From a virus: a stretch of 61,433 bases of DNA. Location of the stretch: IMG/VR virus record IMGVR_UViG_3300035701_000031, positions 1 to 61,433 of that record; one strand, 5' to 3'. The translations under genes and the position numbers were made by a program. The stretch's first letter is position 1, and every line of letters starts with the position of its first letter. Shown here one piece after another: positions 16,169-24,600 of the stretch. The notes under the pieces are model-generated. The model was not told the DNA's origin and did not search any database. It was given only the letters and a program-made list of their open reading frames with translations.

Positions 16169-16200
16169 AGAGAAGGCGTTTTAATTAAACGCCTTTCTCT
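16169..16200 (-). terminator. Hairpin between 16208 and 16148 genes
   Basis: AGAGAAGGCGTTT and AAACGCCTTTCTCT form a near-perfect stem around TAATT. It sits just after the stop of the HTH gene, so it could end or attenuate the sugar operon transcript, although there is no long U-run directly behind it. Confidence 0.5.
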
Positions 16201-16207
16201 CTTTCTC

Positions 16208-16495
16208 TCATTCTTTCTTTTTTATATTTTGCATTCTCTCTTTGAGGAATGTTTTGCTGATTGAATTTGCTTTTATTTTTGTTATTCTGCCAATCTCCTT
16301 CCCAGTAAGACCCTTTTTCAGCAATTCCCAAGCCTTTTTGATTTGTTCATCGCTGTATTTTCCGTTTTTCTTTTGTTCGGGTCTTTTTTTCTTTTTTTCA
16401 ATTGAAGATTGCACAATTTGCCTAACAAAAGTCCGTTCATCAGGAGTTAATCCTTTGATGAAAGAAATTATGCTTTCTGCTCTTTGCAAATCCAT
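16208..16495 (-). CDS. HTH DNA-binding protein, 95 aa
   Basis: The C-terminal half has a helix-turn-helix pattern, SDEQIKKAWELLKKGLTGKE followed by IGRITKIKANSISKTFLKER, similar to the resolvase/homing-nuclease type HTH. The N-terminal half is helical with a KKKKRPEQKK linker. It sits at the end of the sugar cassette operon. Probably a small regulator. Confidence 0.72.
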   Translation of the reverse strand: MDLQRAESIISFIKGLTPDERTFVRQIVQSSIEKKKKRPEQKKNGKYSDEQIKKAWELLKKGLTGKEIGRITKIKANSISKTFLKERMQNIKKKE

Positions 16496-16501
16496 TGTAT
16501 T

Positions 16502-16660
16502 TCACCCCCTTTTCGGGTTTAATTCTTTTTTCAAAATTGATTCGACCAGCGCACTTCTGCTCTTTGCACCCCACTTGTTGGGATTTTTAAATGCCTTATT
16601 AAGTTTCTTGACCAACTCTTTGTCTAAAGTTACCGTTACAATTGTTTTAGTCCATGTCAT
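16502..16660 (-). CDS. Ribbon-helix-helix-like regulator, 52 aa
   Basis: The sequence IVTVTLDKELVKKLNKAF then SRSALVESILKKEL fits a beta strand followed by two helices as in CopG/Arc-type RHH proteins. It overlaps the aldolase gene upstream by 14 bases and lies 7 bases before the HTH gene. It could regulate the operon it belongs to. Confidence 0.7.
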   Translation of the reverse strand: MTWTKTIVTVTLDKELVKKLNKAFKNPNKWGAKSRSALVESILKKELNPKRG

Positions 16661-17477
16661 TTTTTATTCCCGCCTGCTTTTTTGCCTGAAGCAATTTCAT
16701 TGCTTCATCCACTGTTTTATTTTCGTGGACAACGGCGCAAACCGCTTTGACAAAAGCTGTTGGATTCTCATGCTGGAAACTATTCCTCCCCATCGCAACT
16801 CCTGCGCCGCCTGCTTTAATGCTTTCCTCAATCATTGTGAGAGTTTGTATTTCATCAGCCTTGCTTCCACCTGCAACAATTACTGGCACTGGACAGCCTT
16901 CAACCACTTCCTTGAAAGATTCAATACTGCCAGTATAATTGGTTTTCACTATATCAGCTCCAAGCTCTGCCGCAGTTCTTACTACATGTTTTATGATTTT
17001 CACGTTTTTATCATCTTTTGTATACTCGCCCTTTGGGTAAGCCATTACAAGCAATGGAACACCCCACTCTCTGCATTGCAATGAAACCATTGCAACATCA
17101 TGCAGCATCTCTGATTCGGTTTTTGAACCGATGTTCAACTGCATTGAAACCGCATCAGCTCCAAGTTTCAAGGCATGCTGCACTGTATTTACCATGACAC
17201 GCCTTTCAGGGTCAATAGCAAGATTTGTTCCAGCATTCAAATGCAAAATTAATCCAATATCTTTGCCGTAGCCTCTTAATCCGTTCAACGCAGAGCCTAT
17301 ATGCAAAACAACTGCGTTTGCCCCCCCTTCTGCCACAGCATTAACGATTTTTGGTATGTCCTCAAGCCCTTTTATTGAACCGTAAGCCATAGAATGGTCT
17401 AACGGAACTATGACTGTCCTCTTTGTTTTCCTGTTTGTTATCCGCTCTAATCTTATTTCTTTTCCAATTTCGAACAT
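16647..17477 (-). CDS. DhnA/FbaB-type class I aldolase, 276 aa
   Basis: A TIM-barrel class I aldolase: VIVPLDHSMAYG near residues 22-33 carries the conserved aspartate, and DIVKTNYTG near residue 185 carries the Schiff-base lysine. VIVAGGSKAD and GVAMGRNSFQ form the phosphate-binding end. Archaeal relatives include class I fructose-bisphosphate aldolase and the ADH synthase of the alternative aromatic amino acid route; which reaction applies here cannot be told. It overlaps the methyltransferase gene and completes a four-gene cassette with an SIS isomerase and an HpcH-type aldolase. An unusual cargo for a small element. Confidence 0.9.
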   Translation of the reverse strand: MFEIGKEIRLERITNRKTKRTVIVPLDHSMAYGSIKGLEDIPKIVNAVAEGGANAVVLHIGSALNGLRGYGKDIGLILHLNAGTNLAIDPERRVMVNTVQHALKLGADAVSMQLNIGSKTESEMLHDVAMVSLQCREWGVPLLVMAYPKGEYTKDDKNVKIIKHVVRTAAELGADIVKTNYTGSIESFKEVVEGCPVPVIVAGGSKADEIQTLTMIEESIKAGGAGVAMGRNSFQHENPTAFVKAVCAVVHENKTVDEAMKLLQAKKQAGIKNDMD

Positions 17478-18103
17478 TCAATAGCCTCCTTTTTTGTTTC
17501 TGTCCTTTTTATCACGCAAACCATATCATCAGATTTGTGCCTCATTTGGTAGTATTCGACCACTTTGAATGGCTTTAGGATATTGTTCACCCATTTGTCA
17601 ATACTCCACAAATTTCTATACATGCCATCTCCTTCAAATTGCTTAATGTTTGATTCTGAAAGTATAGGCATGCTAAATATGATGTGGTCTGCCAGTTTTA
17701 ATTGCTTTTCCAGCAATTCAATAATTTTCTTTTTTTCAAAGTGTTCTATGAAGCCATGGTGAGTGCAGGCATCAAAGCTGTTTGGCTTGAACTTTTTGTC
17801 GATTTTGAAAGCGTCTGCTTGCATGAAAAAAATGTCCTTTCCAAAGTTTTTGCCGTTCAAGCGTGCTATCTCCAATACCTTTGCATCCAGTTCAGTGGCA
17901 GTTACTTTGAAACCAAACGTTGAAAGGCATATTGCAAGCCTCGCTCCGCCACATCCAACTTCAAGCAGTTTTGCAGGTGGCTTCGCATACTTCAGCACAG
18001 TGTTATAATAGGGCTTATAGATGCTCAAGTATTCCTTGAACCGTTCTTCGTTCAGAACTCTTTTTTTGTAATATTCAAGCCATTCGTTTTTACTCCATCC
18101 CAT
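17453..18103 (-). CDS. SAM-dependent methyltransferase, 216 aa
   Basis: The class I motif LLEVGCGGARLAICLS is at residues 41-56, followed by VTATELDAKVLEIA and a post-motif FDACTHHGFIEHF. It is a Rossmann-fold methyltransferase of the small-molecule type. The gene overlaps the HpcH aldolase gene upstream and the DhnA aldolase gene downstream, so it most likely methylates a product of this pathway. Confidence 0.9.
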   Translation of the reverse strand: MGWSKNEWLEYYKKRVLNEERFKEYLSIYKPYYNTVLKYAKPPAKLLEVGCGGARLAICLSTFGFKVTATELDAKVLEIARLNGKNFGKDIFFMQADAFKIDKKFKPNSFDACTHHGFIEHFEKKKIIELLEKQLKLADHIIFSMPILSESNIKQFEGDGMYRNLWSIDKWVNNILKPFKVVEYYQMRHKSDDMVCVIKRTETKKEAIECSKLEKK

Positions 18104-18893
18104 TTTTTATCCCCCTGATTTCTCTTCTAAAATTTTGCACAAGCTCTGATGCTGTTCTTGACAAAATCACAGCATCTGCACCAAGGCTTACAAAACAATA
18201 TCCTTTGTCATAATATGATTTTGCTTCTTTCCAAGAAGAAGCTGTTCTTCCAAGAGCAATATTTGCATTTTTTGCGGCTTTTTCGACTTTGCTTATGGCA
18301 AACTGCACTTCTTCATTGTCTTTGTCTCCAATATGCCCCATCTCCGCCGAAAGGTCTGCTGACCCAATAAAAATAGCGTCAATGCCTTCAACCGTTAAGA
18401 TACTATCAATGCTATCAACTGCCTCAATTGTTTCGATTAACAAGATAACTGCAATATCCTCGTTAGCTGTTTTAACATACTTGCCCGCATCCAAGCCATA
18501 GGATACTGCCCTTGTAATAGTTGAAGCCATCCCCCGACAACCAAGCGGTGGATACTTGCATGCAGCGACTGCATCTATCGCCTCTTTCTTGTTGCTAATT
18601 GACGGGATTACGATGCCGTTTACTCCTATGTCAAGCACTCGCTTAATTGCGGTTTTGTTGTTTTCAGGGACTCTCGCCAAACAAACACAATTTGCAGCTT
18701 TTATCGCTTGAGCTTGCGACAACAAAGTCTGAAAATCATTTGGAGCATGCTCACAGTCTATTAAGAGCCAGTCAAAACCAGCAAGTGCCATTGCTTCTGC
18801 AACTGCATTGCTTCCTGTAACCAGCCAAGCACCACATGTTTTTTCCATGGCTTGCAATGATTGTTTTATACTATTGCCTTTAGAAAAAACCAT
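18090..18893 (-). CDS. HpcH/HpaI-type class II aldolase, 267 aa
   Basis: Family residues are visible: WLLIDCEHAPND near 42-53 (catalytic histidine), a later CLARVPENN, the CRGMAST loop, LLIETIEAVDSID (metal glutamate) and IFIGSADLSAEMG (metal aspartate). These enzymes join or split pyruvate-like ketoacids and aldehydes. The gene starts 4 bases after the SIS isomerase stop and overlaps the methyltransferase gene. The acceptor aldehyde here is unknown. Confidence 0.92.
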   Translation of the reverse strand: MVFSKGNSIKQSLQAMEKTCGAWLVTGSNAVAEAMALAGFDWLLIDCEHAPNDFQTLLSQAQAIKAANCVCLARVPENNKTAIKRVLDIGVNGIVIPSISNKKEAIDAVAACKYPPLGCRGMASTITRAVSYGLDAGKYVKTANEDIAVILLIETIEAVDSIDSILTVEGIDAIFIGSADLSAEMGHIGDKDNEEVQFAISKVEKAAKNANIALGRTASSWKEAKSYYDKGYCFVSLGADAVILSRTASELVQNFRREIRGIKNGME

Positions 18894-18897
18894 TTTT

Positions 18898-19593
18898 TCA
18901 CCCTTTACCCTTGGATAAGCATTCTTTTTCCTTGAAATTGCGATACCTCAAATAGGCATCCTTTTCCCTTAAAATTGCAATATCTGCAAACATCAAATGG
19001 TTTTCAATAAAACCAAATTCTTTATAGAAAATGGTTCTTACAGTAATATGGCAAATTGTCTGCATAACATCTTCAATTATTTGCTGGTCAAAGCTTGGCA
19101 CAACCAATGGTAGGTTAGCCACTTTTGCGATTTTGCCTCCATCGTTTCCAGACAAGGAAATCGTAAAATTTTTTCGTTCTTTTGCATATTTCAAGGCGTT
19201 GAATACGTTGTCTGCATTGCCACTTGCAGAGATTCCTATAACTATGTCGTTTTTCCGCAAAAAATTTCTCAATTGTTCAACAAAGATTTGGTCGTAGTGT
19301 CTGTCATTTGCCAAGCCTGTTAAATGACAAAGGTTTTCATGTAAAGCCAGTGCCTTTAACTTTTTTTGGTCTTCAAGCTTTGCGCTTGCATCCCAATTCA
19401 GGTTGTGGGCAAAATGTGCTGCAATACTGGCACTGCCACCGTTTCCAAGGATATAAATTGTTCCATTTGAATCTCTTGCTTTAAGAATAAGTTCAGCCAA
19501 TAATACAAACTTTTCAGTCTCCAGAAAACTAACGGCGGAAATTAAGCCCTTTTTGTAATAGTCTACAAATTCCGCATTTTTTGGACAATCCAT
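18898..19593 (-). CDS. SIS-domain phosphosugar isomerase, phosphoheptose-isomerase-like, 231 aa
   Basis: The phosphosugar loop IYILGNGGSASIAAHFAHNL is near residues 46-65. VIGISASGNADNVFNAL gives the second phosphate site, and IIEDVMQTICHI the C-terminal catalytic helix as in GmhA/DiaA proteins. GmhA converts sedoheptulose 7-phosphate to heptose 7-phosphate. It is the first gene of a four-gene cassette with its own promoter, so the cassette may build a higher-carbon sugar. I am sure of the SIS fold, less of the substrate. Confidence 0.88.
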   Translation of the reverse strand: MDCPKNAEFVDYYKKGLISAVSFLETEKFVLLAELILKARDSNGTIYILGNGGSASIAAHFAHNLNWDASAKLEDQKKLKALALHENLCHLTGLANDRHYDQIFVEQLRNFLRKNDIVIGISASGNADNVFNALKYAKERKNFTISLSGNDGGKIAKVANLPLVVPSFDQQIIEDVMQTICHITVRTIFYKEFGFIENHLMFADIAILREKDAYLRYRNFKEKECLSKGKG

Positions 19594-19595
19594 AA

Positions 19596-19640
19596 GATTG
19601 AAAACCTAATATATTATAATATAAGAAGAAATATAAGCCT
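19596..19640 (-). promoter_or_regulatory. Promoter of the sugar cassette
   Basis: On the gene strand TTCTTCTTATATTATAATATATTAGG lies about 20-30 bases before the ATG at 19593, with no ribosome binding site between. This gives an archaeal TATA box and probably a leaderless or near-leaderless transcript. It differs from the repeated promoter block, so the cassette is likely controlled separately. Confidence 0.5.
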
Positions 19641-19812
19641 ATTCTTCATCTTGTTCTATGCGGACAATTTTTTCCCATGGCACAGTAATAATTTTATTGT
19701 TCATCTTTATTACAAATGAATGATTGTCAGAACTAATAAGTTTACCCACGACCTTTGAAACTCTTTCACTCACGTCATTGTAAAAGATAGTAACTATCCT
19801 GCCTTCAGCCAT
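19639..19812 (-). CDS. Small Sm-like/SH3-barrel protein, 57 aa
   Basis: The start at 19812 (MAEGRIVTIFYND) is preceded by GAGAAGATGTAAA; a longer frame overlaps the upstream gene. Five short strands with a VSKVVGKLISSDNHSFVIKM core suggest an Sm-like or small beta-barrel fold, often RNA-binding. This is a fold-level guess. Confidence 0.6.
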   Translation of the reverse strand: MAEGRIVTIFYNDVSERVSKVVGKLISSDNHSFVIKMNNKIITVPWEKIVRIEQDEE

Positions 19813-19813
19813 T

Positions 19814-20047
19814 TTACATCTTCTCCAATTCTTCCCATTTAGTTTTACTATTTTTTGATTTTTTAATATAGCCAAAAAACCGAGAATGCTCTTTGGCAAT
19901 TATTTTATAATCATCAGTAAGCATCATATTTTCATATATTTTTTGAATGCCTTTTGGGATTTTTTTATATTTGTCTTTAAATGCTTGTAATGCAAGTTTG
20001 GCATCCATTTTTTTAAACAATCCATCCGAAGTTTTTACTATTGGCAT
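19814..20047 (-). CDS. 77-residue hypothetical protein
   Basis: Basic, helical protein starting MPIVKTSDGLFKKMDAKLAL. It lies 8 bases downstream of the helicase gene and one base before the Sm-like gene, so all three are probably co-transcribed. Function unknown. Confidence 0.68.
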   Translation of the reverse strand: MPIVKTSDGLFKKMDAKLALQAFKDKYKKIPKGIQKIYENMMLTDDYKIIAKEHSRFFGYIKKSKNSKTKWEELEKM

Positions 20048-20055
20048 TTTCTCAC

Positions 20056-22644
20056 CTACCGTAGTATCTCAATTTTGAATCCTCTTTCAGTAATCGCATA
20101 AAGCCGTTTGTTATATTTTTCAAATTCTTCCTCTGTCATAAGTATTGTGTGTTCTGGTTCTTCCTGCTGCGAGTGCATCAGCCTTCCAAATCTTTGGCTT
20201 TCTTGCATTCTGCTCCCGAAAAGAAAACTTACTTCGATTACCCGTTCAATCTCTGGGATGCTTATTCCTTCATCTCCGACCCTGCTTACAACACAGGCAT
20301 TCGCTTCCCTTATTACATCAAGCCTGTCCTTTGTCTGGCTATATACAAATGGGATTTCAAATGTGTCGCTTATTTTCTTCCCGAAGTCGAGTGAATCGCA
20401 AAAGATTAAAGTCTTCACTGGAATTTTCAGCAATTCCCCGATTTTCTTCATCTTTGCCCTGTTATCTTCGAGGAGATAAAGCCTGAATGTTGGTGTTTTG
20501 ATTATCTGTGATTTTAAAAGTTCATCCCATGACATCCCAACTGGAAATCCTGTCAATGCAAAAATATAATTTTCTCTGTGGTCTTCCCTGAAAGGAGAAC
20601 CGCTAAATCCCAATCTATATTTCGTCTTCAAGGTTGCGAGCCTGATAAATGAATCTGCGGGAAGGTGATGGCAATTATGGGTTAAAAAGCCATTTGCCAA
20701 AAATGTATTTGTTCCAGTTGATGTAAAATCAAAAACCTCTTTTCTGCTTTTAATTCGTTCAATTTTGGTTATAGGTGTCAATCTATATTGTTTTCCTTTA
20801 TAAAAAACTGCGTCATTGTTATTTTTACCTTTGTTTGTGCCGATTGAATTAAATTCTTCTCTTGGAAAAACCATTGTATCGCATAATTTATTGAAATCAA
20901 AACCACCGATATTTATTTGGCATAGTTTATTGTGTTTTGGGTTTTTCTTTGTTCGTTCTAAAAAATAACTGTGGATTCCAAGTTTTTTGAGTAATAGTTG
21001 CAACTTAATTACGAATGATTTAGAAGCAACTGAAAAATACGCCCTTTTTGAATTGTTCGTCTCTTTTCTGACCCATCCATCACAAGAAAAACAAAGGGCT
21101 ATAAAAGAACGGATTGATTCCATTGGTGCATAAAAAATTTCATTGTTGATGTCAATTTTGTTTGCTTTTTTCCCTTCAGGAATCTGAAATTTTTCCATTA
21201 ATACTTCTTTTATTTTCTTGGTGCAACACCCGATGGTATAATCCCCTCGTTTATTTGTAAATTCCCAAAATTTATTAATGCCAAAAGAATTTATTCCATC
21301 AATAAAAGTTTGCCTTACAAAAGATTTGCTTTGTTTCCTTATACTAACCTTGACTGTATTGTTATTTTTTTCAATGTGCCCATCACAAGCTATTAAAGCA
21401 ACGAATGCGAGTTGTTTTGGAGACCAATTATTCTTTTGCGTATGTGGTATGGTTTCTGGGATGAGAAGCATATCTTTTTGTTTTAAAAAATCTGCAAATG
21501 ATATGTTCACATCCGCTTCTTTTATCTTAAACCATTGGTTGTTGTGTTTATCTCTTGTTCGTCTGACAATGAGATGTGGATGTGTTTTTGTGGTTTCTAA
21601 AATTCCAAATCCTGTGTGAATTTTTATTGTTTCATTAGTGTATTTTTTGAATTTGCCTTTTACCAAACCGCCAACAACACATTCATCATTTTCAATGCTT
21701 TTTATTTCTTTTATGCCGCCGTCATTAAGAATGACCAATGTATCGCCAGTTAGACATTCATCAAATTCAATCAGGGCATATTCTTTATTCCTGCATTTTT
21801 CAAACGCATGGTATGTTACGACTTCAACTTCGTTTGCAAATTCGGGAATGTATTTTACAATCCTTTCTTCCCATTGTTCTTTCAGGGTTAAAGTTGGCAC
21901 TATGACAAGTTTTCTTCCTTTGATTCTCGCAAGCGCATAAACCCCAAAAAGGCTTTTTCCCGCCCCGAAGCCCCAATAAACTCCCAATGCCCCCCGTTCC
22001 ATGAATTGCAACCAAGCATCCTTTTGATAAGTCCTCAATTCAATTTTGCTCCAGTCTCTTGTGTCTTCTTGCTCAATTGGCTTGGGTATAAAGGGCAAAA
22101 TGCCGTCTTCTATCAATTGCGCCAATAATTTAAATTCCGCCCCATTTTTTATTTTTATTCTGTCGTTTCCTTCCCTTCTTGAAAGGAATTTCCCGTATTT
22201 GTTCCAGACTTTCTCCTGATTCTCTTTGCCAGTTAAGACAACTCCGTCAAAGACTTTAAGTGGCAGGGGCTCTGGAAATTTTAATTTTTCCCGCAAAGTT
22301 GAAGGGATTTGGGCTATCCATTGAAGGTATCTATTCACAACAAAAATATTGAAACTCTTTGTCTGCCTGTCAAGCCAGCCAATCTGAAAATTAACCCATT
22401 TTGGGGCAATGATGTAATATTCGTTCTCCCTTTTAGGAATTATGCAATAGGGTTCTTTAAAAAAATTTGCAAGTTCTTCTTTATCATATTTGCTTAATTG
22501 TAATTGCTCGATTCGGCTTTCAATGTCTTTTCGTATTTTGTCCCTTTGCTCTTGAATTTTTTGTATGAGAGCATCAAATTTTTCCATGTCTTGATTGATG
22601 CTTTTTCGTAAGTCTAATAAGTCGATTGATGTTTCATCAGCCAT
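20056..22644 (-). CDS. SF2 DExH helicase interrupted by an intein, 862 aa precursor
   Basis: The Walker A motif is WGFGAGKSLFG (G225-S231). Motif II is DECHH and is split by the intein between E296 and C658. SGSPFREDH gives motif III, and QESQRFGRLMHS gives motif VI with the arginine finger. The N-terminal 190 residues are a lineage-specific extension with a coiled coil. Without the intein the helicase is about 501 residues, an XPB/RadD-like or type III restriction-like SF2 enzyme. Splicing is needed to rebuild the ATPase motif. It heads the 22.6-19.6 kb operon. Confidence 0.92.
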   Translation of the reverse strand: MADETSIDLLDLRKSINQDMEKFDALIQKIQEQRDKIRKDIESRIEQLQLSKYDKEELANFFKEPYCIIPKRENEYYIIAPKWVNFQIGWLDRQTKSFNIFVVNRYLQWIAQIPSTLREKLKFPEPLPLKVFDGVVLTGKENQEKVWNKYGKFLSRREGNDRIKIKNGAEFKLLAQLIEDGILPFIPKPIEQEDTRDWSKIELRTYQKDAWLQFMERGALGVYWGFGAGKSLFGVYALARIKGRKLVIVPTLTLKEQWEERIVKYIPEFANEVEVVTYHAFEKCRNKEYALIEFDECLTGDTLVILNDGGIKEIKSIENDECVVGGLVKGKFKKYTNETIKIHTGFGILETTKTHPHLIVRRTRDKHNNQWFKIKEADVNISFADFLKQKDMLLIPETIPHTQKNNWSPKQLAFVALIACDGHIEKNNNTVKVSIRKQSKSFVRQTFIDGINSFGINKFWEFTNKRGDYTIGCCTKKIKEVLMEKFQIPEGKKANKIDINNEIFYAPMESIRSFIALCFSCDGWVRKETNNSKRAYFSVASKSFVIKLQLLLKKLGIHSYFLERTKKNPKHNKLCQINIGGFDFNKLCDTMVFPREEFNSIGTNKGKNNNDAVFYKGKQYRLTPITKIERIKSRKEVFDFTSTGTNTFLANGFLTHNCHHLPADSFIRLATLKTKYRLGFSGSPFREDHRENYIFALTGFPVGMSWDELLKSQIIKTPTFRLYLLEDNRAKMKKIGELLKIPVKTLIFCDSLDFGKKISDTFEIPFVYSQTKDRLDVIREANACVVSRVGDEGISIPEIERVIEVSFLFGSRMQESQRFGRLMHSQQEEPEHTILMTEEEFEKYNKRLYAITERGFKIEILR
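20674..21756 (-). mobile_element. Intein with LAGLIDADG (DOD) endonuclease inside the helicase, 361 aa
   Basis: The intein runs from C297 to N657. The N-splice region reads CLTGDTLVILNDGG, block B has TKTHPHLIV, and the C-splice region ends with TFLANGFLTHN followed by C658. Two endonuclease motifs are present (ALIACDGHIEKN and ALCFSCDGWVRK), each with the acidic residue. All splice residues (Cys1, His-Asn, Cys+1) are intact, so both splicing and homing may still work. Insertion lies exactly inside the DExH motif. Confidence 0.93.
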
Positions 22645-22717
22645 AACTATCTGTCCCTCTCCCTATCTAAAAATAAGCAGTAAATAATTATGTTGCTGTT
22701 CTTTAAAAAGATTTTGG
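22645..22717 (-). promoter_or_regulatory. Leader of the helicase gene
   Basis: A/T-rich sequence with TTATTTACTGCTTATTTTTAG as a TATA candidate and GGGAGAGGGACAG as ribosome binding site before the ATG at 22644. It separates the tagged operon from the helicase operon. Confidence 0.4.
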
Positions 22718-22906
22718 TCAGTCTTTTTTATGAATGCCTTTCTTGAATCCAGTAACAAATCCAATTGTCCCTTGGGAGAATCCTGCAAAGGCTTTTTTTG
22801 CTGCAATATCCGACCCTCGCATTATTGAATTGCCCAGATTTTCCCCTAATTTCAGTGTTGCATTGACTGGCTTCATATAAAGGTCGTCATTTTTTTTGTT
22901 CGCCAT
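22718..22906 (-). CDS. 62-residue hypothetical protein
   Basis: Last gene of the tagged operon that starts at 30607. It has a weakly hydrophobic C-terminal part (AFAGFSQGTIGFVTGFKKG) and a basic tail, so peripheral membrane association is possible. GTGATTTTATGG precedes the ATG. No family recognised. Confidence 0.65.
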   Translation of the reverse strand: MANKKNDDLYMKPVNATLKLGENLGNSIMRGSDIAAKKAFAGFSQGTIGFVTGFKKGIHKKD

Positions 22907-22969
22907 AAAATCACCAACTTATTTTTGTTGTTTGTTTCTTTTTTTTCTCGTAAAATCACCTAATTTAAA

Positions 22970-23149
22970 TTATAATTTTTTTCCAGCTACCAATCCAGAT
23001 ATTATCTTATAAAAAGGAGAATAATAAAAATTTGGAATGCTTGGGGTTCTATCATTTTTCCATTCTCGCTTCTTTTGTTTTAACCAATCGTTATTTTTTG
23101 GTGTAAAATTTATCTTTGTTGCACTCTTTTTTTTCTTTTTTTTCGCCAT
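22970..23149 (-). CDS. 59-residue protein with PKNN-type module
   Basis: Begins with a run of lysines, then INFTPKNNDWLKQKKREW, the same short module as at 12435, 13300, 13551 and 30512. It ends with a short hydrophobic segment (YYSPFYKIISGLVAG). AGGTGATTTT precedes the ATG. Role unknown, likely structural. Confidence 0.65.
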   Translation of the reverse strand: MAKKKKKKSATKINFTPKNNDWLKQKKREWKNDRTPSIPNFYYSPFYKIISGLVAGKKL

Positions 23150-23153
23150 AAAA

Positions 23154-23540
23154 TCACCTCGGAATAAATTGAGTTAATGTTGGCTGGGCTCTTGCCTGCC
23201 TTTTTTTCACCCATGCAGTCCCAAACATTTCCCCTATTTTGAACGGAGCAACAACTGGTGAAAAAATAACCTGCCCTGCGCTTGGCAATTTAGGCATTCT
23301 ATACCTTGTTTTTGCTGGTAAAATTCTGGTTAATGCCCTTGAAAAACCGCTTGCAACTGCTCTTCCGCCGATTGTTCCGCCTAATACGCCTGATGTTAAA
23401 ATTGGCACTGCGTATTGTCTGGCTGCAATTCCACCCATCCCCCCTGCATAAAGTCCTGCAAACATTCCGCCCATCATGCCTGCTCTGGCAATGTCATAGC
23501 GATGCCTTCTAACCCATGCTTTTGGTCTTCCGTTTGACAT
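23154..23540 (-). CDS. Small membrane protein, 128 aa
   Basis: The N-terminus (KAWVRRHRYDIARAGMMGG) may be a degenerate form of the tag. A long glycine/alanine-rich hydrophobic part follows (MFAGLYAGGMGGIAA, ILTSGVLGGTIGGRAVASG), and then IFSPVVAPFKIGEMFGTAW, a stretch shared with 41783..42190. Probable membrane-bound particle component. Confidence 0.76.
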   Translation of the reverse strand: MSNGRPKAWVRRHRYDIARAGMMGGMFAGLYAGGMGGIAARQYAVPILTSGVLGGTIGGRAVASGFSRALTRILPAKTRYRMPKLPSAGQVIFSPVVAPFKIGEMFGTAWVKKRQARAQPTLTQFIPR

Positions 23541-23549
23541 TTTATCACC

Positions 23550-24167
23550 TTAATCTTTAATTCCATATTTTTCTTTTGCTTTCATCCATCTTCTATGGTC
23601 TTCTCCTTCTGTAAGTTGGTTGCTTATTACAACTGGAATTTTTTTAATTCCGAGTAATTTTGCTGCTGCAACTCTATGTTTTCCTTCATGCCCATCATAT
23701 TTGCCTTTTCGATATTCCAGCCAAGGCATAGCGAATTTGTCGCCTTTTCTCATTGCATCTGCATATTTTTTAATTCCTTTTTCGCCTAAACCTTCTCTGA
23801 TGTCATGTTCATACCCTTTTCCTTTAATTCCTAAATTAACTTTTTCAAAATATTCATCTGGTGTCATCCATACAATTTCCGCTTTTCTGCCTTTGTAATA
23901 TCTTTGATAAAGTTTTCCAACTTTTTCTCCGCCTCGGTCTTCACCATAGAATTGCCCAAGAACATCGTATTGATAAGTTTCTCCAGCGCCTTCTTTCACA
24001 TCTTTATGCTTTAAAGCGAATGGTTGCAATTCTTTTTGTGTTGCATCGGCGTGTGCTGCAACTCTCACGTTCCACATTCGTTGTGGGTCTTTTTCTATCC
24101 CTTTTGTTTCAATCCCCCTTCTGGCTAAACTATGCCTCGCACTTTCCAATCTCCAGCCTTTTGTCAT
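23550..24167 (-). CDS. Tagged protein with ParB/Srx-like domain, 205 aa
   Basis: N-terminal tag MTKGWRLESARHSLARRGIE. The C-terminal part contains WLEYRKGKYDGHEGKHRVAA and AKLLGIKKIPVVIS, the GxEGxHRxxAAxxLGxxxIPV signature of the ParB/sulfiredoxin-like fold, which binds DNA or has ATP/CTPase or nuclease activity in some members. It overlaps the upstream gene as ATGA. Tag fusion with this fold suggests a delivered or packaged DNA-acting protein. Confidence 0.82.
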   Translation of the reverse strand: MTKGWRLESARHSLARRGIETKGIEKDPQRMWNVRVAAHADATQKELQPFALKHKDVKEGAGETYQYDVLGQFYGEDRGGEKVGKLYQRYYKGRKAEIVWMTPDEYFEKVNLGIKGKGYEHDIREGLGEKGIKKYADAMRKGDKFAMPWLEYRKGKYDGHEGKHRVAAAKLLGIKKIPVVISNQLTEGEDHRRWMKAKEKYGIKD

Positions 24168-24598
24168 TTCACAAACCTCTCAACATTTTTTAAATATGGT
24201 TCTATTGCAGTGGCATCTGGAAGCCAATCTCCTGCGAATGATTGGTTATGCATTGCAACTGCTGATTGGAATACTTCATTATATTTTGGATTTTTTCTGA
24301 TAAATTCTTTTATTTGCCCTGCTTTAACTAATCTCCTCCCTGCAATCGAGGAAAGTTTTTGTTTGAACGCCAGCCAGCCCTTTTCATTTGCTTGGACAAA
24401 ACTTCTATAAGTGCCTGTTTTTTTGTATGAATTCAGTTGTCTTCTTGCCTCTTTGACTAATTCTTCTGCCCTTTCGTCTGAAAGTGCTGTGAACTCTTTT
24501 CTTCCGTCTTTTGCGGGAATTTTTATTTGCTTTGTTTCAATTCCTCTTCTTGCTAATGCGTGCCTTGCACTCTCATACCGCCAGCCCTTTTTTGTCAT
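24164..24598 (-). CDS. Tagged protein, 144 aa
   Basis: N-terminal tag KKGWRYESARHALARRGIET, followed by a helical and basic domain (DERAEELVKEARRQLNSYKK). No family recognised. It overlaps the ParB-like gene as ATGA. Confidence 0.8.
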   Translation of the reverse strand: MTKKGWRYESARHALARRGIETKQIKIPAKDGRKEFTALSDERAEELVKEARRQLNSYKKTGTYRSFVQANEKGWLAFKQKLSSIAGRRLVKAGQIKEFIRKNPKYNEVFQSAVAMHNQSFAGDWLPDATAIEPYLKNVERFVK

Positions 24599-24600
24599 TC

